DNA of 52,347 nt from an uncultured Neomegalonema sp. GTDB lineage: Bacteria; Pseudomonadota; Alphaproteobacteria; Rhodobacterales; Rhodobacteraceae. This document shows, piece after piece, positions 26,604 to 35,962 of the stretch (positions are counted from its first letter, which is position 1; every line of letters begins with the position of its first letter). Where the stretch lies: the NCBI GenBank assembly GCA_937995735.1, contig CALKIZ010000013.1, positions 1 through 52,347 on the forward strand. The letters are read 5' to 3'. The notes below the pieces were generated by a model that saw only the letters and a program-made list of their open reading frames with translations, was not told the DNA's origin and did not search any database. Position numbers and translations under genes: made by a program.

Positions 26604-26755
26604 ACAGAGATTCGGTTTCGACCTACGTCCGACAACACGTATTCAAACAGTATTACAATAAACACACTACTGGTTCGTGCTGAATGAGTTGCTGCTCGTC
26701 GGCATAACCTTGCTAAAAATAAATGCGGTAACTGCAAATGCCGGATATTAGGTTA

Positions 26756-26781
26756 GGATCACCGGAACACTCCGATGATCC
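26756..26781. repeat. Intergenic hairpin
   Basis: GGATCA-x-CGGA and TCCG-x-TGATCC form an 11-base stem with one mismatch and a 4-base loop. It lies in the 231-base gap between two convergent unknown genes, with no T run on either side. A stabilising or Rho-linked structure is possible. Confidence 0.4.
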
Positions 26782-26834
26782 CCGAAACACAAACAATGCT
26801 CCCCTGCCGTGTGATTTACAATCACATCAGCAGG

Positions 26835-27254
26835 TTATTTAGACCCGTCACCAAGTGAGATGGAGGGTGGGAAAATTGTTCCGCCACCAAAGCCGGGGTC
26901 AATTGGCGTTTGTCCATTAAACGGGAATGGACTTGCCGGAGTATCATCAGGGTTGGGCGGAAACTGAATTGGAAAATTGAATCCGCCAACTCCCGGATCA
27001 ATGGGGGTTGGTTTTTCAAGCAATGTCAATGGGATCGGAGCTTCGCCGCTACCATTGCCCCCATTCGGCTCCACCGGAATAGGTCCGGTCGGCACTGACG
27101 GCTGATTGCCTCCCGCTTCACGCGCCGCAAGGCGTTCCTGACGCGCTTCGATGCGTTCCTGCCGGGCGGCTTGCCGGGCCTCCTGCCGATTGACCTGTTC
27201 AAAATTATTGCCGCTGTTTCGCGCGGCATCATTACTGACGCTGTCAATTTTCAT
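26835..27254 (-). CDS. Low-complexity protein: Arg/Gln coiled coil plus Gly/Pro tail
   Basis: 139 residues. Residues 20-46 are a charged repetitive helix (RQEARQAARQERIEARQERL), and residues 50-139 are Gly/Pro/Phe-rich with the recurring element PIDPG-x-GG seen twice (PTPIDPGVGGFNF, QTPIDPGFGGGTI). No signal peptide and no membrane helix. A good GGGGAA ribosome-binding site supports a real gene. No family recognised. The composition recalls secreted or disordered structural proteins, but no export signal is visible. Confidence 0.6.
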   Translation of the reverse strand: MKIDSVSNDAARNSGNNFEQVNRQEARQAARQERIEARQERLAAREAGGNQPSVPTGPIPVEPNGGNGSGEAPIPLTLLEKPTPIDPGVGGFNFPIQFPPNPDDTPASPFPFNGQTPIDPGFGGGTIFPPSISLGDGSK

Positions 27255-27575
27255 AATCAGATTCCCCTAATGTACCAACATATCTCTAGGTTACCTTGCC
27301 GCCTGTTTACCATTTACGCCATACGAAAATGGTTGCAGTTGACAGAGCCATCAACTTAATATTCTGAAACGTGCTCTGTGAGACTGCATTACCACCAGCC
27401 TGCTGAGATCAATTAAGAAATGGCAGTCAATCGGTTAGGGCCTGTATTTACACCTTGTACATTAATTTTACCGGGTGCTAGGAATAGTCACGAATCCTTG
27501 ATCCAAGGAAGCTACCGGCAGACTTGTTTTGTCGTTATGGTCCACTACAGACGATTCATCGGAGGAAGAACACAC
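27255..27575. other. Intergenic region upstream of the cytochrome P460 gene
   Basis: No gene is seen in these 321 bases. A possible promoter is TTGACA (27339-27344) with TATTCT (27360-27365), but the 15-base spacer is short and the leader would be about 200 bases. The frame of the P460 gene is open back to 27420 without resembling protein. Confidence 0.3.
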
Positions 27576-28187
27576 ATGAAACTCGCATCTCTACTTTCGG
27601 CAGCAGCTTTTGCCGTACTCGCATCTGTCGGATCGGCCAGCAGCGCCGGACTCACCATTGACGCAAGCTGCAATGTTAACAAACCCGGTGATGAAGTCAG
27701 CTATCGCGAAGCTCATGACGTTTATCTTTGCCTCGAAAGAAAAATGTTCGACGGCTACAACACGGGTCCAAAACGCTGGGTTAACGCGAACCATGTTGGT
27801 CAGTATCGCACATGGGACGCCGTAAGCACCCTGCCAGCGAACCCAGGTGTTCACAGCAACCGCTTCCTCTTTTCGTATGTGAATCCGATCGGTTCTGCTA
27901 CCTATAAAAAATACGCCGAAGGCGTTTCAATGCCGGTTGGGACTGTTATCGCTAAAGAGAGTTTCACAATTACCAGCAAAGGAAAAGCACGCCCCGGCCC
28001 GCTTTTCCTCATGGAAAAAGTGGCTCCCGGGACGTCGCCTAAAACCAATGATTGGTTCTACACGCGCGTTACCGCTGATGGCACACCATCAGCAATCAAC
28101 GTCTTCAGAGCGTGTAACGACTGCCACAGCGGTTTCGCAGACACCGATTTCCTCGGTTACCCGGTTGAAGAAGTGCGCCGCAAGTAA
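27576..28187 (+). CDS. Periplasmic cytochrome P460 family haem protein
   Basis: 203 residues from the ATG at 27576, which has GGAGGAA 9 bases upstream. Signal peptide to about residue 24 (LLSAAAFAVLASVGSASSA). The C-terminal C180-N-D-C-H184 is a c-type haem-binding motif, and the body (SMPVGTVIAKESF, PLFLMEKVAPG, DWFYTRV) matches cytochrome P460. Known P460 enzymes oxidise hydroxylamine; many relatives (cytochrome c'-beta) only bind NO or act in detoxification. C32 and C52 could form a disulfide. Whether the lysine cross-link of true P460 exists cannot be seen. Monocistronic, ending at a strong terminator. Confidence 0.85.
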   Translation: MKLASLLSAAAFAVLASVGSASSAGLTIDASCNVNKPGDEVSYREAHDVYLCLERKMFDGYNTGPKRWVNANHVGQYRTWDAVSTLPANPGVHSNRFLFSYVNPIGSATYKKYAEGVSMPVGTVIAKESFTITSKGKARPGPLFLMEKVAPGTSPKTNDWFYTRVTADGTPSAINVFRACNDCHSGFADTDFLGYPVEEVRRK

Positions 28188-28215
28188 GGCACTCTTCTAA
28201 CGACGATCTATAATT

Positions 28216-28249
28216 AAACCGTGCGTTTCAGGACGCGCGGTTTTTTTTA
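28216..28249 (+). terminator. Rho-independent terminator after the P460 gene
   Basis: AAACCGTGCG pairs with CGCGCGGTTT, followed by a run of eight T, 28 bases past the stop. Confidence 0.9.
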
Positions 28250-28275
28250 TCGGCTATTTCCAACTGGATTTGATC

Positions 28276-30678
28276 TTATCGATCATCCCCAACAGCGCGC
28301 GGCGTCGACATGCCCGCATTGTCAGCTGAAACGGTGGCTTGCATCGCGGCTCCGGCAACAGCTTCGCGTTCTGCCGGAGACAATTCATCTATCTCCCGAT
28401 CCCCCAGCCTGACGGTAACCTCACGGTGCGCGAACTTAACCCCGTTCTCGGCAAACACCTCACGAATGCGCGTATAGACCAGTTTGCGCGTTGTCCATTG
28501 ATCGCCCGGTCTTGTCATAAACTTCACACGAAGGATCATCGCGGAATCTTCCATCCGGTATACGCCTTGTGATTTGAGCGGCTGGACAAATTTCTCGCCT
28601 TCTGTCGGATGGTCAAGAAGCTCAACCCCCAGTTTTTTGATCAACTTTCGCACTTTTTCGACGTCGGTATCATAGGTCACGCGCAAGGGCAGTTTCATCA
28701 TAACCCAGTCGCGCGAATAGTTTGTCAGATGCCCGATTTCACCAAACGGGATCGTGTGCAAAGCCCCCAGATGGTGGCGCAACTGAAATGAGCGGAGTGA
28801 GATACGCTCCACAGTGCCTTTCACCGCACCCACATCAATGTATTCGCCGCGCCGGAACGCATCATCTATGAGGAAGAACGCGCCCGAAAGAATATCCCGG
28901 ATCAATGCCTGAGCACCAAAACCAATGGCAAGACCGACCACACCGGCACCGGCAAACAGCGGCGCAACATTGATGCCGCCTTCAAGCAGGACCATTAAAA
29001 TGACCGTGGCAACAATCACAAACAGCAACAGATTCCGGAACAGCGGCAATAAAGTCGCCAATCGACTGACCGAACTTACGCCGCCCCCGTCTCCGCCAAG
29101 TTCTTCTTCCGGTAAATCGCCAAGTTCTTCTTCGATTTTGGTATCAATCCAAATTCTTACGGTCTGATGAGCGATGTAGCCCACGAGAACAATGTCCAGT
29201 GTATCTTCAACACGATCCAGCCAACGGCCATCATCAAACAGATATTCGAGATCCCAAATCGAGGCCATCGCATAAATGCCGGCTCCGATGGCAAAGATCG
29301 TGGCAATACGGCGCGCAAGATCCTCAAAATCGCGCAAACCATGCAGTTGTGAGCGAACTTCAGATTGCTGAAACTGCAACGCCGCAGAACCCGAGGGGCC
29401 ACCCTCCTCATCACCATCGTCAGATTCAGGGTCACCTTCAAGAATTTGCGATGTCGAATGCACCGGGCGTTCCATACCGAGAAGTTCGCGTTCCTCGGCA
29501 CGTTCTGCAGCGCGGGCAGCGGCTCTCACCTCGACCATTTTGCGTCGATGCTCAAACAACTTAGCGATCAGAAATGCAACAACGCCATAGGCAAGCAAGA
29601 CTGACAATAAGATCGAATACGCGCCAACAATCGGGGGTTGGCCGATATCAATCCCGAGAACCAGTTTGTAAGACTGATACGCCCAGGACAGCACGATATA
29701 AAGAACGATAAGCGGTGCCCAGATAACGTAACCGGTTTTCGCTAACAAAGTCGCAGTTTGCCAATCCCGATCTCCGAGGAACGTCTCACTGACGGATTTT
29801 CGATTTGCCAAGACCAACGCGACGTTGAGCGTCATAATGATGACACCCGCGACGAACGTCGCCAACCGATACGCGGCATCTTCTGTCTTGAGATCTTCCA
29901 ACCAATACGTGAACGCGATCGAAATCAGTGAAATCGTGACCGTTACACAAAGCCAGTTAAACAACTTTCTGGCACATTTATCTGAAAGGGCGGGGATTCT
30001 GTAATTCGGAAGATAAGGCGACAAAACCATACGCCATACAATCGTAGACACACGGGCAACAGCAATGGCGGGAACAATGACCAATATGGTTTTTTGTGTC
30101 GCAGGGTCGCTCATATCAATGAAAGCGGCGATCAAAAGCCCGACAATCAGCAAAGATATAAGATTACCGACCAGCCCCAATGCAGCGCGGACCACGAGAA
30201 CGGGCAGTTTTTCAACGATACCGCGCGGGTTAGGAACCTGTAAACTGATAAACCACGGTCCGACAATGCGTCGTCCGTAGATGTGCCGCTCGATCAAATA
30301 AGCAATCGCGAAAGCCACAAGAACCCAAAGAATAACACCCGCAAAATAACCGGCCCCCTTGGTCGGACTCATTTCGGCAATTGATTTTCCCAGGTCAGGT
30401 AGCAACTTCGGCGTTTCTGCCAAAAGATCAAGAACGCCAATCCTGAACTTTTCCAAGCTGAACTGCGTCGCAGACAAGACACTAATATCCCTGCTGACAC
30501 GTTCATAATCTGCTGCGCTCAACGTATCGTATAAACCAGTTTCAGAGTCCGGTCCGGCATCTGATTGCGTGACGGATTTAGCCAGTGCCTCGTAGTCTGT
30601 TGTCGTCTGAGCAATGCCGGAGCTCATCCCAAACAGCGTAATCAGCATCGCAGTCACAAAAATCCGCAGTATCGACAT
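28276..30678 (-). CDS. Large MscS-family mechanosensitive channel
   Basis: 800 residues from the ATG at 30678 (MSILRIFVTAMLI); the TTG at 30714 is unlikely. Signal peptide to about residue 24. It has about 11 hydrophobic helices, with a charged cytosolic loop in the middle rich in Glu and Asp (EGDPESDDGDEEGG). The MscS pore helix and beta domain follow at about 585-680 (GLAIGFGAQALIRDILSG, then VGAVKGTVERISLRS and TIPFGEIGHLTN), then the alpha-beta domain. This resembles YbiO-type large MscS channels, which release solutes on hypo-osmotic shock. Inner membrane. Divergent from the glycan cluster. Confidence 0.92.
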   Translation of the reverse strand: MSILRIFVTAMLITLFGMSSGIAQTTTDYEALAKSVTQSDAGPDSETGLYDTLSAADYERVSRDISVLSATQFSLEKFRIGVLDLLAETPKLLPDLGKSIAEMSPTKGAGYFAGVILWVLVAFAIAYLIERHIYGRRIVGPWFISLQVPNPRGIVEKLPVLVVRAALGLVGNLISLLIVGLLIAAFIDMSDPATQKTILVIVPAIAVARVSTIVWRMVLSPYLPNYRIPALSDKCARKLFNWLCVTVTISLISIAFTYWLEDLKTEDAAYRLATFVAGVIIMTLNVALVLANRKSVSETFLGDRDWQTATLLAKTGYVIWAPLIVLYIVLSWAYQSYKLVLGIDIGQPPIVGAYSILLSVLLAYGVVAFLIAKLFEHRRKMVEVRAAARAAERAEERELLGMERPVHSTSQILEGDPESDDGDEEGGPSGSAALQFQQSEVRSQLHGLRDFEDLARRIATIFAIGAGIYAMASIWDLEYLFDDGRWLDRVEDTLDIVLVGYIAHQTVRIWIDTKIEEELGDLPEEELGGDGGGVSSVSRLATLLPLFRNLLLFVIVATVILMVLLEGGINVAPLFAGAGVVGLAIGFGAQALIRDILSGAFFLIDDAFRRGEYIDVGAVKGTVERISLRSFQLRHHLGALHTIPFGEIGHLTNYSRDWVMMKLPLRVTYDTDVEKVRKLIKKLGVELLDHPTEGEKFVQPLKSQGVYRMEDSAMILRVKFMTRPGDQWTTRKLVYTRIREVFAENGVKFAHREVTVRLGDREIDELSPAEREAVAGAAMQATVSADNAGMSTPRAVGDDR

Positions 30679-30797
30679 ATAAACACCATTGGGGCAGACA
30701 GATTTATCGCGCAAGTATATAACATCCGGCGAACCGGCGTATGCACATGATGAGTATCACGGCGGTTAGGTGCAAGACCGAAAGGGTCCTTCTCAAT

Positions 30798-32024
30798 ATG
30801 CTTTCGAAGCCACCCGAACCAAAACCTCATACAGTAAAGCCTGCACCGCGTATTCTTTTTTACAGCCACGACACGTTCGGGTTGGGCCATATCCGCAGAA
30901 CAAGGGCGATTGCGATGGCCTTGGCGGAGGCACATCCGGGGGCAAGCATCCTGATCGTCACCGGATCTCCGATTGTCGGACGCTTCGACTTTCCTGATGG
31001 TGTTGATTTCGTTCGCATACCGGGGATCGTAAAGCTCCCGAGCGGCGATTACGTCACCCACAACATGAATCTCAAGATAGACCAGACGGTCAAGTTACGC
31101 CGTGCAATTATCCGTCAGACAGCCCGCGTTTTTGACCCCGATCTCGTGATCGTCGACAAAGAACCCACCGGCTTTCGCGGTGAGATGCTGCATACGCTCA
31201 AAAAAATGTCGGAGCGCGGGGCGAAAATCGTCCTCGGCATCCGCGATGTGCTTGATGATCCCAAAGCACTCGCAATCGAATGGAAGCGTAAAAAAGCGAT
31301 TGAGGCGGTCGAGAAATACTACAATGCCCTATGGATTTACGGCCTGAAAGACATCTACGACCCCCTACAAGGCCTGGCGCTTTCTGAAGAGACCCTAGCG
31401 AAAGTTGAATACACGGGGTATTTGCGGCGACAGCCAGCGGATTGGCCCGACCCTTCTATTCCTAAGGACAGACCGGACGATTTTATTCTGGTGACACCGG
31501 GGGGCGGCGGGGATGGTGATACGCTGATCGACTGGGTATTATCGGCGTATGAGGCCGACCCGGAACTCTCAGTTCCAGCCCTGATCCTTTTTGGACCCTT
31601 TATGAACCCCGAAAGCCGCCGCGCCTTTGAGCTCAGAGCGCATAGGTTCCGCACATTAGAGACGCTTTCCTTCGATTCCCGCATTGAACGACTGATGATC
31701 GAAGCAAAAGGCATCATCGCTATGGGCGGGTACAACACATTTTGCGAGATATTGTCTTTTGACAAACCGGCGGCCCTCGCGCCGCGTGTCTCTCCCAGAT
31801 TGGAGCAATATATCCGCGCAAAAGCTGCCGATGAGTTTGGGCTGATACACATGCTCCCCCCCATCGGTACGGATGAAAACCCTGACCCGCATGTCATGGC
31901 CAAGGCGATACGCGGGCTGCTGACACAAAATCCGCCGAGCAAAGCTGCTATTCCCGGATTGCTGGACGGGCTGGATCGCGTAGTAGAGTTGACCTCATCC
32001 GCCCTTGCGGAGCCTCGTTCATGA
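30798..32024 (+). CDS. GT28-like glycosyltransferase (first gene of glycan operon)
   Basis: 408 residues from the ATG at 30798; the frame opens at 30741. It has a GT-B fold of the MurG/MGDG-synthase type. The N-terminal acceptor domain has YSHDTFGLGHIRRTRAIA, the linker has IRDVLDD, and the C-terminal nucleotide-sugar domain has VTPGGGGDGDTLIDW and GYNTFCEI. It is a paralogue of the gene at 34844 (see findings). Donor and acceptor are unknown. The stop overlaps the next start as ATGA. Probably cytoplasmic or membrane-peripheral. Confidence 0.82.
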   Translation: MLSKPPEPKPHTVKPAPRILFYSHDTFGLGHIRRTRAIAMALAEAHPGASILIVTGSPIVGRFDFPDGVDFVRIPGIVKLPSGDYVTHNMNLKIDQTVKLRRAIIRQTARVFDPDLVIVDKEPTGFRGEMLHTLKKMSERGAKIVLGIRDVLDDPKALAIEWKRKKAIEAVEKYYNALWIYGLKDIYDPLQGLALSEETLAKVEYTGYLRRQPADWPDPSIPKDRPDDFILVTPGGGGDGDTLIDWVLSAYEADPELSVPALILFGPFMNPESRRAFELRAHRFRTLETLSFDSRIERLMIEAKGIIAMGGYNTFCEILSFDKPAALAPRVSPRLEQYIRAKAADEFGLIHMLPPIGTDENPDPHVMAKAIRGLLTQNPPSKAAIPGLLDGLDRVVELTSSALAEPRS

Positions 32025-33250
32025 CCGGATCCAACGTCGCTGTCGTCATGAAAGGGTATCCGCGCTTGTCGGAGACTTTTATTGCACAGGAACTTTATGG
32101 ACTTGAAACGAAAGGCTTAGACTTCGACATTTGGTCGCTACGCCATCCGACCGATCAAAAAGAGCATCCGGTTCACGGTAAGATCAAAGCGAGGCGGCGC
32201 TATCTGCCGGAATATCTCCGTAATGAACCTTTGCGGGTCACAAAAGGCATTCTCTCACAATGCTGGAAGCCTAGCTTTTGGCGCGCCGCTGCCATCTGGA
32301 TAAAAGACCTTGCACGGGCGCGCGACCTCAACCGCATCAGACGCTTTGGACAAGCAGCGGTTTTTGCGCGCGAGTTGCCGCCTGAGACAAAATTTCTCTA
32401 CGCTCATTTTCTGCACACGCCTGCCTCAGTGACCCGATACGCCGCGATCATGCGCGGTATTCCTTGGGGGTTTTCGGCCCATGCAAAAGACATCTGGACA
32501 ACGAGCGATTGGGAGAAACGCGAGAAAATTACCCATTGCGCCTTTGGCGTAACCTGCACGCAATATGGCGCGGAAACCCTGCAAGCGCTCTCGGACAAAC
32601 CGGACAAAGTTGCTTTGGTCTATCACGGGCTGGACCTTTTTATCCTGCCCCAGACCCCAGCCAAGACCGCAAGCAAACCAAAAGACGGCCCCTTCATCAT
32701 CCTCTCTGTGGGCCGTCTCGTTGAGAAAAAAGGCTACGATCTGCTGCTCACCGCCCTCGCCGCGTTGCCCGCCGAGATCAACTGGCGCTTCATCCATATC
32801 GGCGGCGGCGAGCTGAAATCCGCAATGCGCGAGCAAACCGCATCGCTCGGCCTCGAAAGCCGGATTGATTGGCGCGGGGCGCAAGATCGCGAGGCAGTTT
32901 TTGCCGCGATGCATGAGGCCGACCTTTTTGTCTTGCCGAGCCGCATTACCGCATCAGGGGATCGTGACGGCCTGCCCAATGTCCTTATGGAAGCCGCGAG
33001 CCAATATCTGCCGGTACTTTCTACAGCGGTTTCGGCCATTCCCGAATTTGTCGAGGATGGTGTCTCGGGTACGCTGGTCCCGCCCGATGATGCGAAAGCG
33101 CTTGGGGATGCGATGGCCCGCATTGCTGCCGAGCCGGATACCAGAGCCATGCACGCCGAAAAACTCCGCGCGCGGCTCGTGGCCGATTTCGGTGCGGATG
33201 CGGGGATAGATGCCGTGGCCGAGCGCATTCGCGCCAATATGATGCCATGA
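32021..33250 (+). CDS. Family 4 glycosyltransferase
   Basis: 409 residues. The GT4 layout is clear: N-terminal MKGYPRLSETFIAQEL, then HFLHTPASVTRYAA and FSAHAKDIWTT, and the C-terminal domain starting at ILSVGRLVEKKGYDLLL, with the E-x7-E type donor site near DGLPNVLMEAASQYLPVL. It transfers a sugar from a nucleotide donor with retention, typically in surface polysaccharide assembly. Four-base overlaps join it to the genes on both sides. Confidence 0.9.
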   Translation: MTGSNVAVVMKGYPRLSETFIAQELYGLETKGLDFDIWSLRHPTDQKEHPVHGKIKARRRYLPEYLRNEPLRVTKGILSQCWKPSFWRAAAIWIKDLARARDLNRIRRFGQAAVFARELPPETKFLYAHFLHTPASVTRYAAIMRGIPWGFSAHAKDIWTTSDWEKREKITHCAFGVTCTQYGAETLQALSDKPDKVALVYHGLDLFILPQTPAKTASKPKDGPFIILSVGRLVEKKGYDLLLTALAALPAEINWRFIHIGGGELKSAMREQTASLGLESRIDWRGAQDREAVFAAMHEADLFVLPSRITASGDRDGLPNVLMEAASQYLPVLSTAVSAIPEFVEDGVSGTLVPPDDAKALGDAMARIAAEPDTRAMHAEKLRARLVADFGADAGIDAVAERIRANMMP

Positions 33251-34275
33251 GCATCGCGTTTTACGCCCCGCTCAAACCACCAAACCACCCCACGCCATCA
33301 GGGGACCGGCGCATGGCCCGCCAATTGATGCAGGCGCTAGACCGTGCCGGATACCCTGTTTTTCTCGTCAGCGATTGGCGCACTTATGACGGAAAAGGCA
33401 ACGCCGAGACGCAACAATCACTGCTCGATAAAGCGGCATGGGAGGTCGACCGCATCACGCAGTTATTTGCGAGCAAACCCCCTGCGATCTGGTTCACATA
33501 TCATTGCTATTACAAAGCCCCGGACCTCATTGGCCCGAGCGTGGCAAAGCATTTTCAAATCCCTTACGTGATTGCCGAGGCCAGCCGCGCCAAAAAGCGA
33601 CTCGGCGGACCGTGGAACGCTTTTGCCCAAGCCGCTGAAAGCGCAATCGATGCCGCCGATGTACTTTTCGCGATGACGGAGAGAGATCGTTTTGCGTTGG
33701 ACAGGGACCGCACGGAAAATCAGCGCGTCATCGACTTGCCGCCGTTTCTTGACCAATCGGAATTTACCACTGACCGGCCCGCGCGTGGAGACAGACCTCT
33801 AAATCTGCTCACTGTTGCGATGATGCGCGAGGGCGTAAAAACCGAATCCTATCGCAATCTTGCCGCAGCGCTACGCCATATAAAGCAACCCTATCATTTG
33901 ACGATCATTGGCGATGGAACAACCCGCGCCGAGGTCGAAGCCCTCTTCCCGCAAGCAACATTCAAGGGCGCACTTGATCACGAGGCGGTGCGTTTAGAAT
34001 ACGCGAAAGCAGACCTCTTTGTCTGGCCCGGTGTCGATGAAGCCTACGGCATGGTCTATCTTGAGGCGCAGGCAAGCGGCGTTCCTGTGGTCGCAGAAGA
34101 TCACCCCGGTCCCCGCTCGGTCATTGCCGCAACGCTTGTGCCGGAGAATGACCCGGCGGCATTTGCCGCCGCAATTGAGGGCGATCACATTGACCCGTGC
34201 CCGTACATTGCCGACCATCACAGCATTGACCGCGCGGCCTCTATTTTGCGTGAAACGCTGGAGACAGTGATATGA
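33247..34275 (+). CDS. Family 4-like glycosyltransferase
   Basis: 342 residues, GT-B fold. N-terminal APLKPPNHPTPSGDRRMA, mid FTYHCYYKAPDLIGP, and a C-terminal donor site DLFVWPGVDEAYGMVYLEAQ with GVPVVAEDHPGP. Acceptor and sugar unknown. ATGA overlaps with both neighbours place it in the same translationally coupled series. Confidence 0.85.
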   Translation: MSIAFYAPLKPPNHPTPSGDRRMARQLMQALDRAGYPVFLVSDWRTYDGKGNAETQQSLLDKAAWEVDRITQLFASKPPAIWFTYHCYYKAPDLIGPSVAKHFQIPYVIAEASRAKKRLGGPWNAFAQAAESAIDAADVLFAMTERDRFALDRDRTENQRVIDLPPFLDQSEFTTDRPARGDRPLNLLTVAMMREGVKTESYRNLAAALRHIKQPYHLTIIGDGTTRAEVEALFPQATFKGALDHEAVRLEYAKADLFVWPGVDEAYGMVYLEAQASGVPVVAEDHPGPRSVIAATLVPENDPAAFAAAIEGDHIDPCPYIADHHSIDRAASILRETLETVI

Positions 34276-34847
34276 AAATCGGGCTGCTCCGGCATGGCAT
34301 AACCGACTGGAACCGCGCAGGGTTATTGCAAGGCCAAACGGACAGGCCGCTCGAACCCGGCGAAGCGGACCGCCTAGCCGGATTCAGCCTGCCGCCCGAA
34401 TGGGCCAATGCCGCGTTACTGTCCAGCCCGCTGGTCCGCGCCAGAGACACTGCCCGCATTGTATCGGGCAAAACACCCCCCACAGATAACCGCCTCATCG
34501 AAATGAACTTCGGCGATTGGGAAGGTCAAGCAGGCAAAGATTTACGTGCTGATCCTCACAGCGGTTTTCGCGATGTTGAATATTGGGGATGGGAGTTCCG
34601 GCCCCCAAACGGAGAGACACCTCAAGAGGTTTGGAACCGCGTTTCAATGGCGCTCGGCAACCTGACCGAAACAACATTGATCGTGTGCCACATGGTCGTG
34701 ATGCGCGTGGTTCTCGCGAAAGCGCATGGATGGGATTTCGACGGGCATCCCCCCTTTCAAATAAAGCGCGACCGTATTTATGGTGTCACCATTGAAGGCG
34801 AAAACCTGACGCCTGACCCCGCTCCAATCCGATTGGAAACCCAATGA
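34272..34847 (+). CDS. Histidine phosphatase (phosphoglycerate-mutase-like)
   Basis: 191 residues. The RHG motif is R7-H8-G9 (GLLRHGITDWN), followed by SSPLVRARDTARIV, the acid in EMNFGDWEGQ, and the second catalytic histidine in IVCHMVVMRVVLAKAHG. Members dephosphorylate small phospho-esters (for example CobC, GpmB and sugar-phosphate phosphatases). In this operon a sugar-1-phosphate or a glycan intermediate is the likely substrate; that is inference. ATGA overlaps on both sides. Confidence 0.88.
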   Translation: MKIGLLRHGITDWNRAGLLQGQTDRPLEPGEADRLAGFSLPPEWANAALLSSPLVRARDTARIVSGKTPPTDNRLIEMNFGDWEGQAGKDLRADPHSGFRDVEYWGWEFRPPNGETPQEVWNRVSMALGNLTETTLIVCHMVVMRVVLAKAHGWDFDGHPPFQIKRDRIYGVTIEGENLTPDPAPIRLETQ

Positions 34848-35962
34848 GGATAGCAATTCTTGTCACCCATTTGCTCGGCACGGGCCATCTGAAACGCGCC
34901 TCATTGATTGCAGATGGTTTCATGCGCGCCGGACACGAAGCGATTGTCCTCAGCGGCGGTTTCCCGGCCCCCAATGCCAGCCCCGACCTTGCAACCTTGA
35001 TACAGCTCACACCGATCCGTTCCGATGCCAGCTTCAAAGCACTCTATGGCGAGAACGGCGAGGCCACGTCGGACTTACTCGCCCAGCGCCGCATTGAGAT
35101 CGGCGAGACTCTGACAGGCTTTGCCCCTGATATGCTAGTCACTGAACTGTTCCCGTTTGGTCGCCGGAAGCTCGCTGCGGAATTTGAAGCCGCCATAGAC
35201 GCCGTGCCGGAAGCCCTAGTTTATTGCTCGATCCGCGACATCCTCCAGCATCCGCGCAAAGAAGGCCGGGTAGCTGAAGCCGAAACTCGGTTCGCTAATC
35301 TCTATGACGGCGCGTTTTTGCACGGCGATCCTTCGCTTGTTCCGCTTGAAGACAGTTGGGCTTTAGCCGAACCGTTAATGTCCAAAGTAACCTACACAGG
35401 CTATATCGCTGAACCGTTCCCCACATCTGACACTTCAAAAGCCCCTCGAACGGTGGGCGAAAATGAAGTCATCGTTGCCGCCGGGGGCGGCTCTGTCGGG
35501 GATCGTCTGTTCGAAGCCGCTGCGCTCGCCGGTGACGAAACTTGGCGGCTGTTGGTCGGCGGGCATAACAAAGGTGATCGCATTGCAAAGCTCAAAGCAC
35601 TGGGCGGCAAAACAATCATCGAGCCGACGCGCCCGGACTTTCAAACACTCTTGTCAAACGCCAGCCTCGCCATCGTGCAATGCGGATACAACACGGCAAT
35701 GGACGTCGTGCAAAGCAGAGTCCGAACGATCTTCGTGCCTTTTGAGGGCGATGGCGAAACCGAACAAATCACCCGCGCCAGAGCCTTTGCCGAGCGATTT
35801 GGATGCGGGTTACTGCGCGAGCAAGACCTTTCAGCAACCGCTCTCGCAGCCAAAGTCCAGACTATGCTGGACACACCCAAACCTGATTACAGCGCCATTT
35901 CCCTCAGGGGGATCGGCGGCACAATTGACGCTGCCGAAACCGCCATGCGAACCAGCCAATGA
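34844..35962 (+). CDS. GT28-like glycosyltransferase (paralogue of the first gene)
   Basis: 372 residues, GT-B fold. ILVTHLLGTGHLKRASLIA is the N-terminal glycine/histidine loop, YCSIRDILQHPRK the linker and KVTYTGYIAEP the start of the C-terminal domain, in which VIVAAGGGSVGDRLFEAA and QCGYNTAMDVVQSRV form the donor site. These four landmarks line up with the gene at 30798, so the two are duplicates that have diverged. ATGA overlap with the phosphatase and with the deacetylase. Confidence 0.82.
   Translation: MRIAILVTHLLGTGHLKRASLIADGFMRAGHEAIVLSGGFPAPNASPDLATLIQLTPIRSDASFKALYGENGEATSDLLAQRRIEIGETLTGFAPDMLVTELFPFGRRKLAAEFEAAIDAVPEALVYCSIRDILQHPRKEGRVAEAETRFANLYDGAFLHGDPSLVPLEDSWALAEPLMSKVTYTGYIAEPFPTSDTSKAPRTVGENEVIVAAGGGSVGDRLFEAAALAGDETWRLLVGGHNKGDRIAKLKALGGKTIIEPTRPDFQTLLSNASLAIVQCGYNTAMDVVQSRVRTIFVPFEGDGETEQITRARAFAERFGCGLLREQDLSATALAAKVQTMLDTPKPDYSAISLRGIGGTIDAAETAMRTSQ

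Noticed and set aside
27281-27292. ATCTCTAGGTT shared with the region before bacterioferritin (21549-21559)
   Set aside because: An 11-base match between two places in 52 kb is expected many times by chance, and the palindromic partner at bfr is absent here.
30741-30797. N-terminal extension of the first glycosyltransferase
   Set aside because: The extra residues are unlike the family, and the ATG at 30798 sits just before the conserved domain.
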